Origin: Hyphomicrobiales bacterium | Lineage (GTDB): Bacteria; Pseudomonadota; Alphaproteobacteria; Rhizobiales; Rhizobiaceae | DNA: 64,000 nucleotides | Assembly (NCBI GenBank): GCA_900470805.1 | Contig: UCCA01000003.1 | Span: forward strand, 343,872-407,871 | Reading direction: 5' to 3' | Part shown: in pieces, positions 21,963 to 30,324 of the stretch | Layout of the letters: each line of letters starts with the position of its first letter | Position numbering within the stretch: the first letter of the stretch is position 1 | Notes under the pieces: generated by a model | What the model saw: the letters and a program-made list of their open reading frames with translations, nothing else | The model's database searches: none | What the model was told of the DNA's origin: nothing | Position numbers and translations under genes: made by a program

Positions 21963-22623
21963 TGGTCGGCGCTTGGATGCGGTAGCCTAGACCGCGCACC
22001 GTTTCGATCAGATCCACGCCCATCTTTTTGCGCAAGCGGCCGACGAAGACTTCGATCGTGTTGGAATCTCGGTCGAAATCCTGATCGTACATATGTTCGA
22101 CCAGCTCTGTGCGCGACACGACCTCGCCCATGTGATGCATGAGATAGGCCAGCAGACGGTACTCGTGCGAGGTCAGCTTCAGCGTCACGCCGTTGACGAC
22201 CGCCTTGGATGTCTTGGTGTCGAGCCGCACCGGACCGCAGATGATCTCGGACGAGGAATGGCCGGCCGCGCGGCGGATCAGCGCGCGGATGCGGGCGAGC
22301 ACCTCTTCGACATGGAAAGGCTTGGTGACGTAGTCGTCGGCGCCGGCGTCGATGCCGGCGACCTTGTCGCTCCAGCGATCGCGTGCCGTCAGGATCAGCA
22401 CCGGCATGCCGCGACCGGCGCCGCGCCATTTCTCGAGGACGCTGACGCCGTCGAGTTCCGGCAGGCCGATGTCGAGGATGATCGCGTCGTAGGGTTCGGT
22501 GTCGCCAAGGAAGTGCCCCTCCTCGCCGTCGAACGCCTGATCGACGACATAGCCTGCCTCTTTCAGCGTGTCGCTCAGCTGACGGTTCAGATTGACGTCG
22601 TCTTCGACTACCAGGATGCGCAT
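21952..22623 (-). CDS. feuP: Response regulator FeuP
   Basis: A 223-residue OmpR/PhoB-class regulator. The receiver has the VVEDD acidic pocket, the phospho-aspartate in AIILDIGLPELDG, the threonine in LILTARD and the lysine in VTKPFHVEEVLAR; the winged-helix domain includes LTSHEYRLLAYLMHHMG and VFVGRLRKKMG. It is followed by the overlapping feuQ gene and preceded, 54 bases away, by the small secreted feuN-like gene, so the three probably form one operon. Confidence 0.9.
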   Translation of the reverse strand: MRILVVEDDVNLNRQLSDTLKEAGYVVDQAFDGEEGHFLGDTEPYDAIILDIGLPELDGVSVLEKWRGAGRGMPVLILTARDRWSDKVAGIDAGADDYVTKPFHVEEVLARIRALIRRAAGHSSSEIICGPVRLDTKTSKAVVNGVTLKLTSHEYRLLAYLMHHMGEVVSRTELVEHMYDQDFDRDSNTIEVFVGRLRKKMGVDLIETVRGLGYRIQAPTNAN

Positions 22624-22677
22624 TGGTCCGCTTTACTCCGCTTGATCTCTTCGATGTCTCTCATAGGGCGATTCTGC

Positions 22678-22926
22678 CTACATCGGAACCTTGACGGTGA
22701 CCTTGCGCGGGCGCTGGCCATTGCCCTGAACCAGCACGGTGATGATGCAGCTGTCGCCGGATGGTTGGACGGAGAGCAGTTGCCCCCCGGTCTTCTCGAC
22801 GACCTCTTGGGCGGCATCACTGCAATCGCCTGCAATTCGCACCAAAAGGTTGTGCGAATTGTCCGGTGAGGGCGACGGTACCGCCAGCCAAACGGCCAAC
22901 GCTGCGACGCTCAGAGGAGAGGCCAT
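22678..22926 (-). CDS. feuN: Small exported FeuN-like protein, putative negative regulator of FeuPQ
   Basis: An 82-residue protein with a hydrophobic N-terminus (MASPLSVAALAVWLAVPSPS) that reads as a signal peptide, followed by a compact domain with two cysteines (DCSDAAQ and GDSCIITV) suited to a disulfide. In S. meliloti a small exported protein, FeuN, encoded just before feuP, represses FeuPQ signalling; size, export signal and position here agree, which is the basis of the name. The gene ends 54 bases before feuP on the same strand. Similarity to FeuN itself was not checked by alignment. Confidence 0.72.
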   Translation of the reverse strand: MASPLSVAALAVWLAVPSPSPDNSHNLLVRIAGDCSDAAQEVVEKTGGQLLSVQPSGDSCIITVLVQGNGQRPRKVTVKVPM

Positions 22927-23057
22927 GTGCTATGCTTTCGATGGATACCAACTTGGCCCGACTATGTACTCACGTGACCTGAATGGCAAATGAATGCGTT
23001 GTAATGCAGCGCATCCGAGGCTGCGTTCCGCATGTATGGATGCAATATGTCGCGGCG

Positions 23058-23077
23058 AAAAGCGCGGAGGACCGCGC
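23058..23077 (-). terminator. Terminator closing the GTA cluster
   Basis: On the minus strand a 6-bp perfect GC stem (GCGCGG, then CCGCGC) with a TCCT tetraloop is followed directly by TTTT. It starts 27 bases beyond the stop codon of the holin-like gene and separates the GTA cluster from feuN. Confidence 0.72.
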
Positions 23078-23104
23078 CTTGCACCGCCCACTCAACCGTC
23101 CGCC

Positions 23105-23320
23105 TCAAGAGCCTGACTTGATTGCGGATTTGGCGGTTACCCGGCCGTATACCGCCAGCAATCCGCCGAGGGCACCTACTATGTTGACGATCGCATCGAC
23201 GATCAAGCTGCGATCGCCTGCCGCGATATCCACACCCGTAAAGTGCATTGCCGAGGCGACGATTGCCACCACTGCTCCCCATATGGTTTTCGAGCTGTAC
23301 CAATTCTTCAGATCACCCAT
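23105..23320 (-). CDS. Small two-helix membrane protein, holin-like
   Basis: A 71-residue protein with two hydrophobic segments (IWGAVVAIVASAMHFTG and IVDAIVNIVGALGGLLAVYG), a short charged turn between them and a basic C-terminus (GRVTAKSAIKSGS). That is the layout of small phage holins. A strong AGGAG six bases before the ATG at 23320 fixes the start; longer in-frame starts up to 23473 lack this and would overlap gp15. It is the last gene of the GTA cluster, 23 bases after gp15. Holin function is inferred from size, topology and location; it could be another tail- or membrane-associated accessory. Confidence 0.72.
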   Translation of the reverse strand: MGDLKNWYSSKTIWGAVVAIVASAMHFTGVDIAAGDRSLIVDAIVNIVGALGGLLAVYGRVTAKSAIKSGS

Positions 23321-23343
23321 GATCATCTCCTTTGGTTGACGTT

Positions 23344-26300
23344 TCATAGCGACAGGACGGCCTCCGCCGGGAGCCCCAGCGGAACGCGTTCGCCGATTTG
23401 TCGGATGCGGATTGCAAGACTGCTCTGCCGGACGCCGAAATCCCCGATCTCGTCGGCTACCGCATAGCGCCATTGCGGCTCCTCGACCTCCACCGTCCTG
23501 ACGACGCCGGCACCATCCAGCACTTCGACGCGGTAGCGCTCGAACGGCTCATCGAGCGGGATATCTGCGCCGATCCAGCTGTCGGCATTGTCGCGCCCGC
23601 GCCGGAGCCAGGAAACGATTGTGTCGCCGTCCGCCGTTCGCCGCCCGCGCAGGCGAACGGGCGAAAGCGGCGTTTCCGCGCGCATCCCGCCCTCGAACAC
23701 GAAGGGACCTGCCTTTTCAAGCGAACCCGCCGTCTCGGCGATCCAGTTCAGCGACAGACCCATCTCGTCGCGCCCAAGCGACAGCGGCCGAACGGCCTCG
23801 TCGAGGATAACGGCGGCGCCGCCGGCGGGAGCGCCGGCGCGCATCGCATCATCGGTGCCGGCGAGTGCCCGAAGCAAGCCGCCCAGTCGCCAGCGGCCGC
23901 TTTCGATCTCCTCCGCCTCGCGGAAGGCCAGCACCTCCCAGACGCCGTTTGCCGCCCGGATCGCCATGCGGTTCTCGCCGTTCAGCACGGCGATGCCGGC
24001 AGCGGACGCCAGTTCGCCACAGGGCAAATCGACGATAAGCGGTTGCGAGCGGTCGAAACGCCCCGTCACGCCAGGCCCGAGCGCTGCCGCAAGCGTGCCG
24101 ATCCTCGCCGGCCGGTCGATCAACACCCTGCCCCGATATCCCTCGGTTGTCGCCGAGGACGACAGACCGACGCTGCGCCACGGCCTGGCATAGACGGCGG
24201 CGCGGGCGAAGCTCGTCGCCTCACCGCCGTCGAAGCGCGGCAGATCCAGGAAATGGACGACGGGCGCGAACAGGTTCGAGGCCGTGCCGCCGTTCTCGCG
24301 CCCATCCGTCGGCGCCCGCAGTGTGCCGCCCGACGATGGTGCGAATTCGCGGGCCTCGATGCGGCGGGCGTCGTCATCCTCGATGCGGGAGACGAGGAAG
24401 CGACCGGCCGGTCCATCGGCCAACGCAACGACATCGCCCGGCTGCACGCCGATCTGTGTCGGCGGCAGTGACAGGCGCAGCGAGCGGCGGGCGATTCTGA
24501 CATCGCGCAGCAGCGCCTCGGCCGCCGCCAGCGCCGCCTCTTCCGGGATCACGCCTGCCAGATCCTGGCTGATCACACGGTTGGTCGTCTGCGCGACGCG
24601 GTGCGAACGGGCGCTTGCCTGCTCGTAGTCCAGCGCCGGATTGGAGAAGGTCAGCACCGCTTCGGCGGCGAAGTCGCTGTCGTGGCCGCGGATCTCCTGC
24701 CACAGTGGCTCGTCCTCGCGATCGACAAACGTGTCGACCAGCAGCACCGGCAGGCTCGCCCGTCCCCGCGAACGAAAGCGCAGCAGCCCGGCATCCTCGA
24801 GGACATCGATCTGAAAGGCCTGCAGCAACGGCTCGATCAGGCTGCGGGCGGAGGTGAGATCGCCCTTGACGTAACCGCTCAACTCGCCGCTCACCTCCGA
24901 TACGTCGAACTCGGCAAAGCCGTCGTCGCGCAGGATGGCGGCGATGATATCGGCCAGCGTGCCGCCGCCAAGCCTGCCGTTCAGCCAGTGTCCCGTGCGC
25001 CAGTTCGCGCCATCGGACCAGAGACCGGTGTTGTCAGGGAAGGCCGGATAGGGCCGCGCGTCCCATGACCAGACGAAGAGATGCGCGGGATCGACCATGT
25101 CGTCGGGTGCGTCGTCTCGCGCCCACCACCGGTGATGGGCTTCGAGAAACCGGCGCTGCATGCTGTCGGAGCGCATACCGCTGGAAAAGTACGGGGCACC
25201 GTTCTCCACCGATTTCGGATCGGCGAAGACGTTTGGCTGGTTGGCACCCTTGTCGACCGCGCCGCAGCCGAGCTCGGTGAACCAGACGGGCTTGCCCGAC
25301 GGCACCCACGCCGTCGGCACCTCGCGCTCGACGCCGCCGACGCGCTCGTAATGCGGATTGGCCCACCATGCGACAATGTCCTTGTATCGGAAGACCCAGG
25401 GCTTGCCGGCAAGGCCATCGGTGATCGGGCTGCGCTGGCGGGCATGACGGGTGAGGTCGTCGGCGTAGTACCAGTCGAACCCCTCGCCGGCGGTGATCAT
25501 CCCAGTCATACCGGCGCGATCGTCGGCGGTCCTGAAACCATCCGGGCTGGCGCTGGCCAGATCCTCGTCGCGCCAGTCGGAGAGCGGCATGTAGTTGTCG
25601 ATACCGACGGCGGCGATAGTGGGCGACGACCAGAGCGGGTCGAGGTGGAAATAGACGTCGCCGCTGCCATCGGCAGGATGATAGCCGAAATACTCGCTCC
25701 AGTCGGCGCCATAGGTGATCTTCGCCTGCGGCAGCAGCGCCTTGACGTCGGCGGCCAGCGACAAAAGCGCTTCGACGAAGGGAAACTGATCGGCCGCGTC
25801 GCGCAGCTGTGTCAGGCCGCGCAGCTCCGAGCCGATCAGGAAGCCATCGACCCCACCAGCAAGCCGGGCGAGCTGCGCATAGTGCAGGATGAAGCGGCGA
25901 TAACTCTGCTCGCCGCCAGTATAGGCGACCCGTCCGGCCGAAACCGCAAACTGGCTGGCCGCAGCGTTGCCGACGAAAGCCTGCAGCTGGTTGCGCGCCG
26001 TAACCGTGCGGTCGGCGGTACCCGCCTGCCCCGCCGCCGGATGGCAGGTGACGCGGCCGCGCCAGGGGTAGGACGGCTGTTCCGTCGCGCCATAGGGGTC
26101 GGCAAGACTGTTGCCCGAGGGAATGTCCATCTTCAGGAAGGGATAGAAATAGACCTCAAGCCCGCGTGCCTTGAGATCGGCGATCGCCGCCAGCACGCTG
26201 GCATCGTCCGGCGTGCCGCCATAGGCCGGGCCGCCATTGCTGCGGCTGACCAGACGGGCGGCACTGCGTTCGATGCCGGAGACCGACCACGGCCGGCTCT

Positions 26301-27186
26301 CGTCACTGCGGCTCGTCACCTCGACGGCAGGCACCACGCGGCACTCGCCGGCGCGCAGATCGGTGCCGAACCACGAAACGACAAGCGCGACCCGCTCGAG
26401 ATTGGGGCAGAGCGCCGTCAGCTCGTCGAGTGAGACGTCCCAGTCCGTGCTGCCAAGCAGGCTATTGCGGTTGAGAATGCGGGCGCTGCCGGCGCCGGTG
26501 CTCTCCGACACCTGCGCCACCTGGTAGCCGTGCTCGGTGGCGCCCGGAATGATGCAGACGGCCCTGATGCCGGCTTCCAGATCTCCAACCGGCCTGACCA
26601 CCTCGAACTGCAGCAGCGGAATGCGGTTGCCGTAGACATCGAGCGGCAGGCGCTCGAAGACGACATAGGCGAGGCCGCGATAGGCCGGCGCGTTGCCGGC
26701 GCCTTGTTTCGCCTCGATCAGCGGATCGGGCTGTTGCTCATCATCGCCCCTGTAGACCCGCATCTCGATGCCGGTGAGATCGATCTCCTTGCCGTCGGCC
26801 CAGACGCGCCTGACATGACCGATCGGGCCTTCGCACAACCCGACCGCCAGATTGGCGAAATAGCGAAAGCTTTCGACCCGCGTGCCGCCGGAAGCCTTGC
26901 CACCCGAGCGCTCCGTGGTCACTTCCTCCTCGAAGCGCGTCGCCCAGATCAGCGTGCCGCCGATGCGCACGCTGCCATAGGCGCGGCTGATCGCCGTGCC
27001 CTCGTCGGCGCCGGGAATGCGCGCCGTCGAGAGGTGAGCGCCGCGCACCGTCGTGCTGCCGTTGATCAGCGCATGATCGATGACGCTGCCGGCCAGCGCG
27101 CCAGCCGCCCGGCCGATGACGGCGCCGACCGGACCGAAGACGCCGCCGAGTGCCGCGCCGGCGGCCTGCAGGAGAAGCGTTGCCAT
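23344..27186 (-). CDS. GTA gp15: multidomain baseplate/host-specificity protein
   Basis: A 1280-residue protein of the GTA baseplate megatron family. The N-terminal part (LLQAAGAALGGVFGPVGAVI) is a glycine-rich membrane-like stretch typical of this family. A TIM-barrel-like domain around residues 420-720 contains ITYGADWSEYFGYHPADGSG, DPLWSSPTIAAVGIDNYMPL and WFTELGCGAVDKGANQPN. The C-terminal part has tail-protein and fibronectin-like segments. In RcGTA this protein forms the tip that contacts the recipient cell. It is preceded by GGAGAG before the ATG at 27186, and lies 4 bases downstream of gp14. Full length, with no frameshift seen. Confidence 0.93.
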   Translation of the reverse strand: MATLLLQAAGAALGGVFGPVGAVIGRAAGALAGSVIDHALINGSTTVRGAHLSTARIPGADEGTAISRAYGSVRIGGTLIWATRFEEEVTTERSGGKASGGTRVESFRYFANLAVGLCEGPIGHVRRVWADGKEIDLTGIEMRVYRGDDEQQPDPLIEAKQGAGNAPAYRGLAYVVFERLPLDVYGNRIPLLQFEVVRPVGDLEAGIRAVCIIPGATEHGYQVAQVSESTGAGSARILNRNSLLGSTDWDVSLDELTALCPNLERVALVVSWFGTDLRAGECRVVPAVEVTSRSDESRPWSVSGIERSAARLVSRSNGGPAYGGTPDDASVLAAIADLKARGLEVYFYPFLKMDIPSGNSLADPYGATEQPSYPWRGRVTCHPAAGQAGTADRTVTARNQLQAFVGNAAASQFAVSAGRVAYTGGEQSYRRFILHYAQLARLAGGVDGFLIGSELRGLTQLRDAADQFPFVEALLSLAADVKALLPQAKITYGADWSEYFGYHPADGSGDVYFHLDPLWSSPTIAAVGIDNYMPLSDWRDEDLASASPDGFRTADDRAGMTGMITAGEGFDWYYADDLTRHARQRSPITDGLAGKPWVFRYKDIVAWWANPHYERVGGVEREVPTAWVPSGKPVWFTELGCGAVDKGANQPNVFADPKSVENGAPYFSSGMRSDSMQRRFLEAHHRWWARDDAPDDMVDPAHLFVWSWDARPYPAFPDNTGLWSDGANWRTGHWLNGRLGGGTLADIIAAILRDDGFAEFDVSEVSGELSGYVKGDLTSARSLIEPLLQAFQIDVLEDAGLLRFRSRGRASLPVLLVDTFVDREDEPLWQEIRGHDSDFAAEAVLTFSNPALDYEQASARSHRVAQTTNRVISQDLAGVIPEEAALAAAEALLRDVRIARRSLRLSLPPTQIGVQPGDVVALADGPAGRFLVSRIEDDDARRIEAREFAPSSGGTLRAPTDGRENGGTASNLFAPVVHFLDLPRFDGGEATSFARAAVYARPWRSVGLSSSATTEGYRGRVLIDRPARIGTLAAALGPGVTGRFDRSQPLIVDLPCGELASAAGIAVLNGENRMAIRAANGVWEVLAFREAEEIESGRWRLGGLLRALAGTDDAMRAGAPAGGAAVILDEAVRPLSLGRDEMGLSLNWIAETAGSLEKAGPFVFEGGMRAETPLSPVRLRGRRTADGDTIVSWLRRGRDNADSWIGADIPLDEPFERYRVEVLDGAGVVRTVEVEEPQWRYAVADEIGDFGVRQSSLAIRIRQIGERVPLGLPAEAVLSL

Positions 27187-27190
27187 CGGT

Positions 27191-27625
27191 CTATCTCTCC
27201 GGAAAACGGAAGGCGGCCGCGACGCGGCGGCGCCAGCTGGGCACCAGCGGCGATGCGATCACCGCCGCCTGCTCGTAGGCATGGATGAACTGTCGCTCAC
27301 CGCTGAGAATGCCGGCATGCTTGGCGGCCATTTGCGGGCGCCAGCGAAACAGCAGGAGATCGCCTGCTCGCGCTTGCATCAACGTTAGGGGCAGGCCGAA
27401 GTGCCGCGCGGCAGCATCCGTCAGCCGGTCCTCGCCGCTGCGCTCGGCCCAATCCGGCGCGTAGGGAGGCGGCAGTTCGGGCTCGCGGCCGTAGAGTTCG
27501 CGCCAGATGCCCCTGATAAGGCCGAGGCAATCGCAGCCGACGCCTTCAAGTGAAGCCTGGTGGCGATAGGGCGTGCCGATCCAGCGCCCGGCGATCCGCA
27601 GGACGTCGTCTGCAATGTCCGTCAT
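27191..27625 (-). CDS. GTA gp14: NlpC/P60 cell-wall peptidase
   Basis: A 144-residue cysteine peptidase of the NlpC/P60 fold. The catalytic cysteine is in GVGCDCLGLIRGIW, the histidine in AAKHAGILSG, with a further FIHAYEQAAV near the end. In RcGTA the corresponding protein is carried in the tail tip and cuts peptidoglycan during DNA entry. The ATG at 27625 overlaps the gp13 stop (ATGA), which decides the start. Confidence 0.92.
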   Translation of the reverse strand: MTDIADDVLRIAGRWIGTPYRHQASLEGVGCDCLGLIRGIWRELYGREPELPPPYAPDWAERSGEDRLTDAAARHFGLPLTLMQARAGDLLLFRWRPQMAAKHAGILSGERQFIHAYEQAAVIASPLVPSWRRRVAAAFRFPER

Positions 27626-28512
27626 CTGAACAGCACGCTCCCGTCGTGAACGCTCTCGCCATCGGCATAGGTGTAGGCGAAGTCGGTGCCCGGCATGTGC
27701 GGGAAGCCGCGGAAATTCAGGTGGTTGGCGAATTTCGCCTTGCAGGTGGAAAAGGCCTTGTCGCAGCCGACGGTGAGAACAACACGATCGCCTGCCTGCG
27801 GCGCCCGGTCGAGCGGCAGCCACAGGGCGACCTCCATGAGATCGTCCACCACCGTATGCGCCTCGATATCCAGCCGCTGCCCGCTATTGTCGCCATCGAC
27901 GAAGGTCAGTACGCCGAAGCGGAAGAAGCCGTCCGCGACCTCACGAACGCCCGAAAGCCGCAGCCGGCTCATATCCGACACGGAGACGACCACGCCCTCG
28001 GCGCGCATTACCGGCTGCGTCAGGTCGATGCCGCATCTGGTATCGCCAAGCGTGGCGTCGCAGCGCCTGCCGTAGACGCGGCCCTGCGGCTCGCCCAGCC
28101 GGCTGGCAAAGCTGCGCAGCTCGGCCTGGAAGCGGCCGGCATCGCGGCTGACCTCGCCGATCTCCTGCACCTTCAGCAGCATGTACTGCTCCGGCGCCTG
28201 CCAGTTGACCAGGAACACCTCGACCCGGGCGCCGTCATAGCGACCGCGTGCAAGATCGTCCTCGGTGATCGCCGCGCTGGAAAAGCCGCCCGCCACCTCG
28301 CTCGTCGCGGCCGGCAAGCCAGCCTCCTCCTCGGCCTGGCTGGCGGAAAAGCCGCTGGCCGCCAGAAAGATCGTGCCGGCGAACTCAAGATCGTGATCAT
28401 GCTCCGTGAAGCCCAATACCACGCCATCGCGCCGCGTCACCCGCCAGGCATGGCACACGGTGGTCGCGTCGCCGTCGAGATGCGCTTTGAGCGCTTGCGG
28501 AACCGACCTCAT
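27622..28512 (-). CDS. GTA gp13: tail hub protein (DUF2163)
   Basis: A 296-residue protein of the DUF2163/phage BR0599 family. It opens with ALKAHLDGDATTVCHAWRV and contains cysteine-bearing segments near the C-terminus (VGCDKAFSTCKAKFAN, NFRGFPHMPGTDFAY), which in RcGTA gp13 bind an iron-sulfur cluster; four cysteines are visible (RCDATLGDTRCG and the pair just named). It forms the tail hub between gp12 and gp15. Start and stop codons overlap with both neighbours. Confidence 0.92.
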   Translation of the reverse strand: MRSVPQALKAHLDGDATTVCHAWRVTRRDGVVLGFTEHDHDLEFAGTIFLAASGFSASQAEEEAGLPAATSEVAGGFSSAAITEDDLARGRYDGARVEVFLVNWQAPEQYMLLKVQEIGEVSRDAGRFQAELRSFASRLGEPQGRVYGRRCDATLGDTRCGIDLTQPVMRAEGVVVSVSDMSRLRLSGVREVADGFFRFGVLTFVDGDNSGQRLDIEAHTVVDDLMEVALWLPLDRAPQAGDRVVLTVGCDKAFSTCKAKFANHLNFRGFPHMPGTDFAYTYADGESVHDGSVLFR

Positions 28513-29150
28513 GGGATGATCTCCGTCAATGGAATGGTGGGAATGCGGCCGGCGTTGAAGGCCTGCAGGTTGATGTCGATCCGCCCGGTGGCGAAGCGGA
28601 CGGGCACGTCGAACGCAAAGCCCGCCGTCACCGAGGCGCCGTCTGGCGGAATGGTATCGATCGCGAAGCTGACGATGCCGGTCGCGGCATCGCAGGCAAA
28701 GGCCGACGGCGGCTGCGCGAGCCCATCGACGGCCACGATCACCGAGCCGGCCACCGGCTTGGCGATCCGCCTTGTGCTGCCTGCGGCCGTATCGCCATAG
28801 GTTTTCAGCAGCGGAAACGACGCCTTCACGCCATCACCGATGCCGATCGGCTGGTCGCCCGGCGTGATGACGGCACCCGGCCGGGTGGAGGTCCAGTCGA
28901 TTGGATCGCGGAAGCGGAAGCCGTAAAGTTCTCCGCTGCGGGCCTCGAAGAACTCCAGAACCTCGTAGAGATCGGCCACCGAGCGCAGGCCGGAGCCGGC
29001 ATCGTAGCTGCGCCGCGCATCGCGCCAGCGGCTGTTGCGGTTCTCGCGGCCGTTGGAAAGGTTGACGATATCGGTGCGCCTCACCGGGCCGCCGCTGGTC
29101 GACAGCGACAGGCGCAGCGGGAAGCGCACGTCGTGGAAGCCATTGCCCAT
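28509..29150 (-). CDS. GTA gp12: distal tail protein (DUF2460)
   Basis: A 213-residue protein of the DUF2460 family. It begins MGNGFHDVRFPLRLSLSTSG, and contains ARRSYDAGSGLRSVADLYEV and the conserved GELYGFRFRDPIDWTS. It connects the tail tube to the hub. The ATG at 29150 is chosen because this opening is typical of the family and it falls 8 bases after the gp11 stop; the stop overlaps gp13 (ATGA). Confidence 0.92.
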   Translation of the reverse strand: MGNGFHDVRFPLRLSLSTSGGPVRRTDIVNLSNGRENRNSRWRDARRSYDAGSGLRSVADLYEVLEFFEARSGELYGFRFRDPIDWTSTRPGAVITPGDQPIGIGDGVKASFPLLKTYGDTAAGSTRRIAKPVAGSVIVAVDGLAQPPSAFACDAATGIVSFAIDTIPPDGASVTAGFAFDVPVRFATGRIDINLQAFNAGRIPTIPLTEIIP

Positions 29151-29157
29151 CTCGACC

Positions 29158-29703
29158 TCACAGGTTGCGCTGGCCGCGCATTGCGGTGCGGGCGAGCATG
29201 GATGAAATCTGCGCCTCGCTCTTTTCGAAGCTGCGCGCATCGGTGGCGGTTACGTTGAAGACGATCTGCGGCGCGCCGTTACCGCCCGAGGCGGAAACGC
29301 CGAGCGAGCCGTCGGCGCCGCGCTTCAGCGGCAGGATCGCCTCGCTGCCCGCCTCGCCCATCAGCCCCATATCGCCGCCCATCGGAAAATAGGTGGGCTG
29401 CGAGACGACGCCGCCATCGGCGAAGGGCAACAGCTTGCCGGCGCTTCCAAGCAGGCTGGAGGCCGCGCCCGAAAGCATGGTTTCCAGCGGCTTCAGCCCG
29501 GCGGAAAGGGCGATATCGGTCAGCCGGTTGGCGAGGCCGCGCAAGACGTCGTCCAGTCCCCTGCCGCCGTCGGCGGCACTGCGCAGCGCGCCAGACAGCG
29601 CCGAGCCGAAGGAGCGCGAGCGGCTTTCGAGATCGTCGAGGGCACGCCGCAGCGTCTCCGCCTGGCCGTTCACCGCCGCGAGGTCCGTGTCTTCGTCTGC
29701 CAT
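29158..29703 (-). CDS. GTA gp11: short tail tape measure protein
   Basis: A 181-residue protein of the lambda-type tape measure family. It has an N-terminal coiled-coil region (LRRALDDLESRSRSFGSALSG), a hydrophobic middle (LKPLETMLSGAASSLLGSAG) and the very typical C-terminal block FADGGVVSQPTYFP plus GLMGEAGSEAILPLKRGADG. GTAs have short tape measures compared with phages, in keeping with this length. GAAAGG-like purines before the ATG at 29703 support the start. Confidence 0.92.
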   Translation of the reverse strand: MADEDTDLAAVNGQAETLRRALDDLESRSRSFGSALSGALRSAADGGRGLDDVLRGLANRLTDIALSAGLKPLETMLSGAASSLLGSAGKLLPFADGGVVSQPTYFPMGGDMGLMGEAGSEAILPLKRGADGSLGVSASGGNGAPQIVFNVTATDARSFEKSEAQISSMLARTAMRGQRNL

Positions 29704-29731
29704 GTCGTTTGCCTTTCGTCAGGTCGCGTCC

Positions 29732-29959
29732 TTAAGCCCTTGGCGCATCCGGAAAGCGGGCCATCAGCCCGTCCAGATCGGCGCGGGAGACCGCGGCGGC
29801 GCGCGGCACGAGGCCGCCTGCGGCCGCGTGGAATTCGACGGGCGTCATCGCCCAGAAGCTTTGGGGAGGAAGCCGCAGCAGGCAGAGGCCGATGTGCAGA
29901 ACGCGCGCCCAGGGGAAAGGCGCCTGCCCGCGATCGGCGTCACCGCCCGCTGCGGCTAG
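29732..29959 (-). CDS. GTA gp10.1-like tail assembly chaperone; no canonical start codon
   Basis: The frame encodes about 75 residues after the gp10 stop, including PFPWARVLHIGLCLLRLPPQ and SFWAMTPVEFHAAAGG, the signature of the rcc01693/TIGR02216 tail assembly chaperone. There is no ATG, GTG or TTG in this frame between the gp10 stop and the core domain; the first ATG (29848) would delete half the domain, and the only other candidate is a CTG at 29899. The frame is -1 relative to gp10 and is open well into gp10. The sequence at the gp10 end is CGC CCC CTC TAG. The likeliest reading is a -1 frameshift product fused to gp10, as in lambda G/GT. Coordinates given are those of the frame downstream of gp10, not of a defined start. 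Confidence 0.75.
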   Translation of the reverse strand, partial: LAAAGGDADRGQAPFPWARVLHIGLCLLRLPPQSFWAMTPVEFHAAAGGLVPRAAAVSRADLDGLMARFPDAPRA

Positions 29960-30324
29960 AGGGGGCGGGCGGAGGCGTCCGCACCGGCCCCGAGAAAGGT
30001 GGCGGTCAGGAGATCGCCGACGACGGTGGCATAGCCGCCCAGACCGCCCTCGACATCGGCCGCCGCCACATCCTCGTCCGAATAGAGATTGCCGCCGCCG
30101 CGCAGGCCGGCGCCGATGATGCGGATCATGTCGGCCGCCTTCAGGCGACCGCTGGAGAAGCGTTCCGCCAGACCGTTGAGACTGTCGACGGCAAAGGCCG
30201 TCTCGAGCTCTGCCAGCGCGCCGAGCGTCAGGCACAGCACTCGCCGCTCACCGTCGATCACCGCCTCGATCTCGCCGCGCCGGCGGTTGGCCCGCGCTCC
30301 CGTCGCCCTCGCCGCCGGCATCAC
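29956..30324 (-). CDS. GTA gp10: tail assembly chaperone
   Basis: A 121- or 122-residue protein with the gene-transfer-agent gp10 pattern: RRGEIEAVIDGERRVLCLTL, GALAELETAFAVDSL, then SGRLKAADMIRIIGAGLRGGG. It assists tail-tube assembly around the tape measure. The start is either GTG at 30324 or ATG at 30321; both overlap the gp9 stop. The last codons contain a five-C run before the TAG, next to the frame of gp10.1. Confidence 0.9.
   Translation of the reverse strand: MMPAARATGARANRRRGEIEAVIDGERRVLCLTLGALAELETAFAVDSLNGLAERFSSGRLKAADMIRIIGAGLRGGGNLYSDEDVAAADVEGGLGGYATVVGDLLTATFLGAGADASARPL

Noticed and set aside
25081..26433. A 450-codon open frame opposite gp15
   Set aside because: It is the antisense of a well-supported gene; long open frames on the opposite strand are expected at this G+C. 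Its protein is arginine/alanine-rich and lacks any domain.
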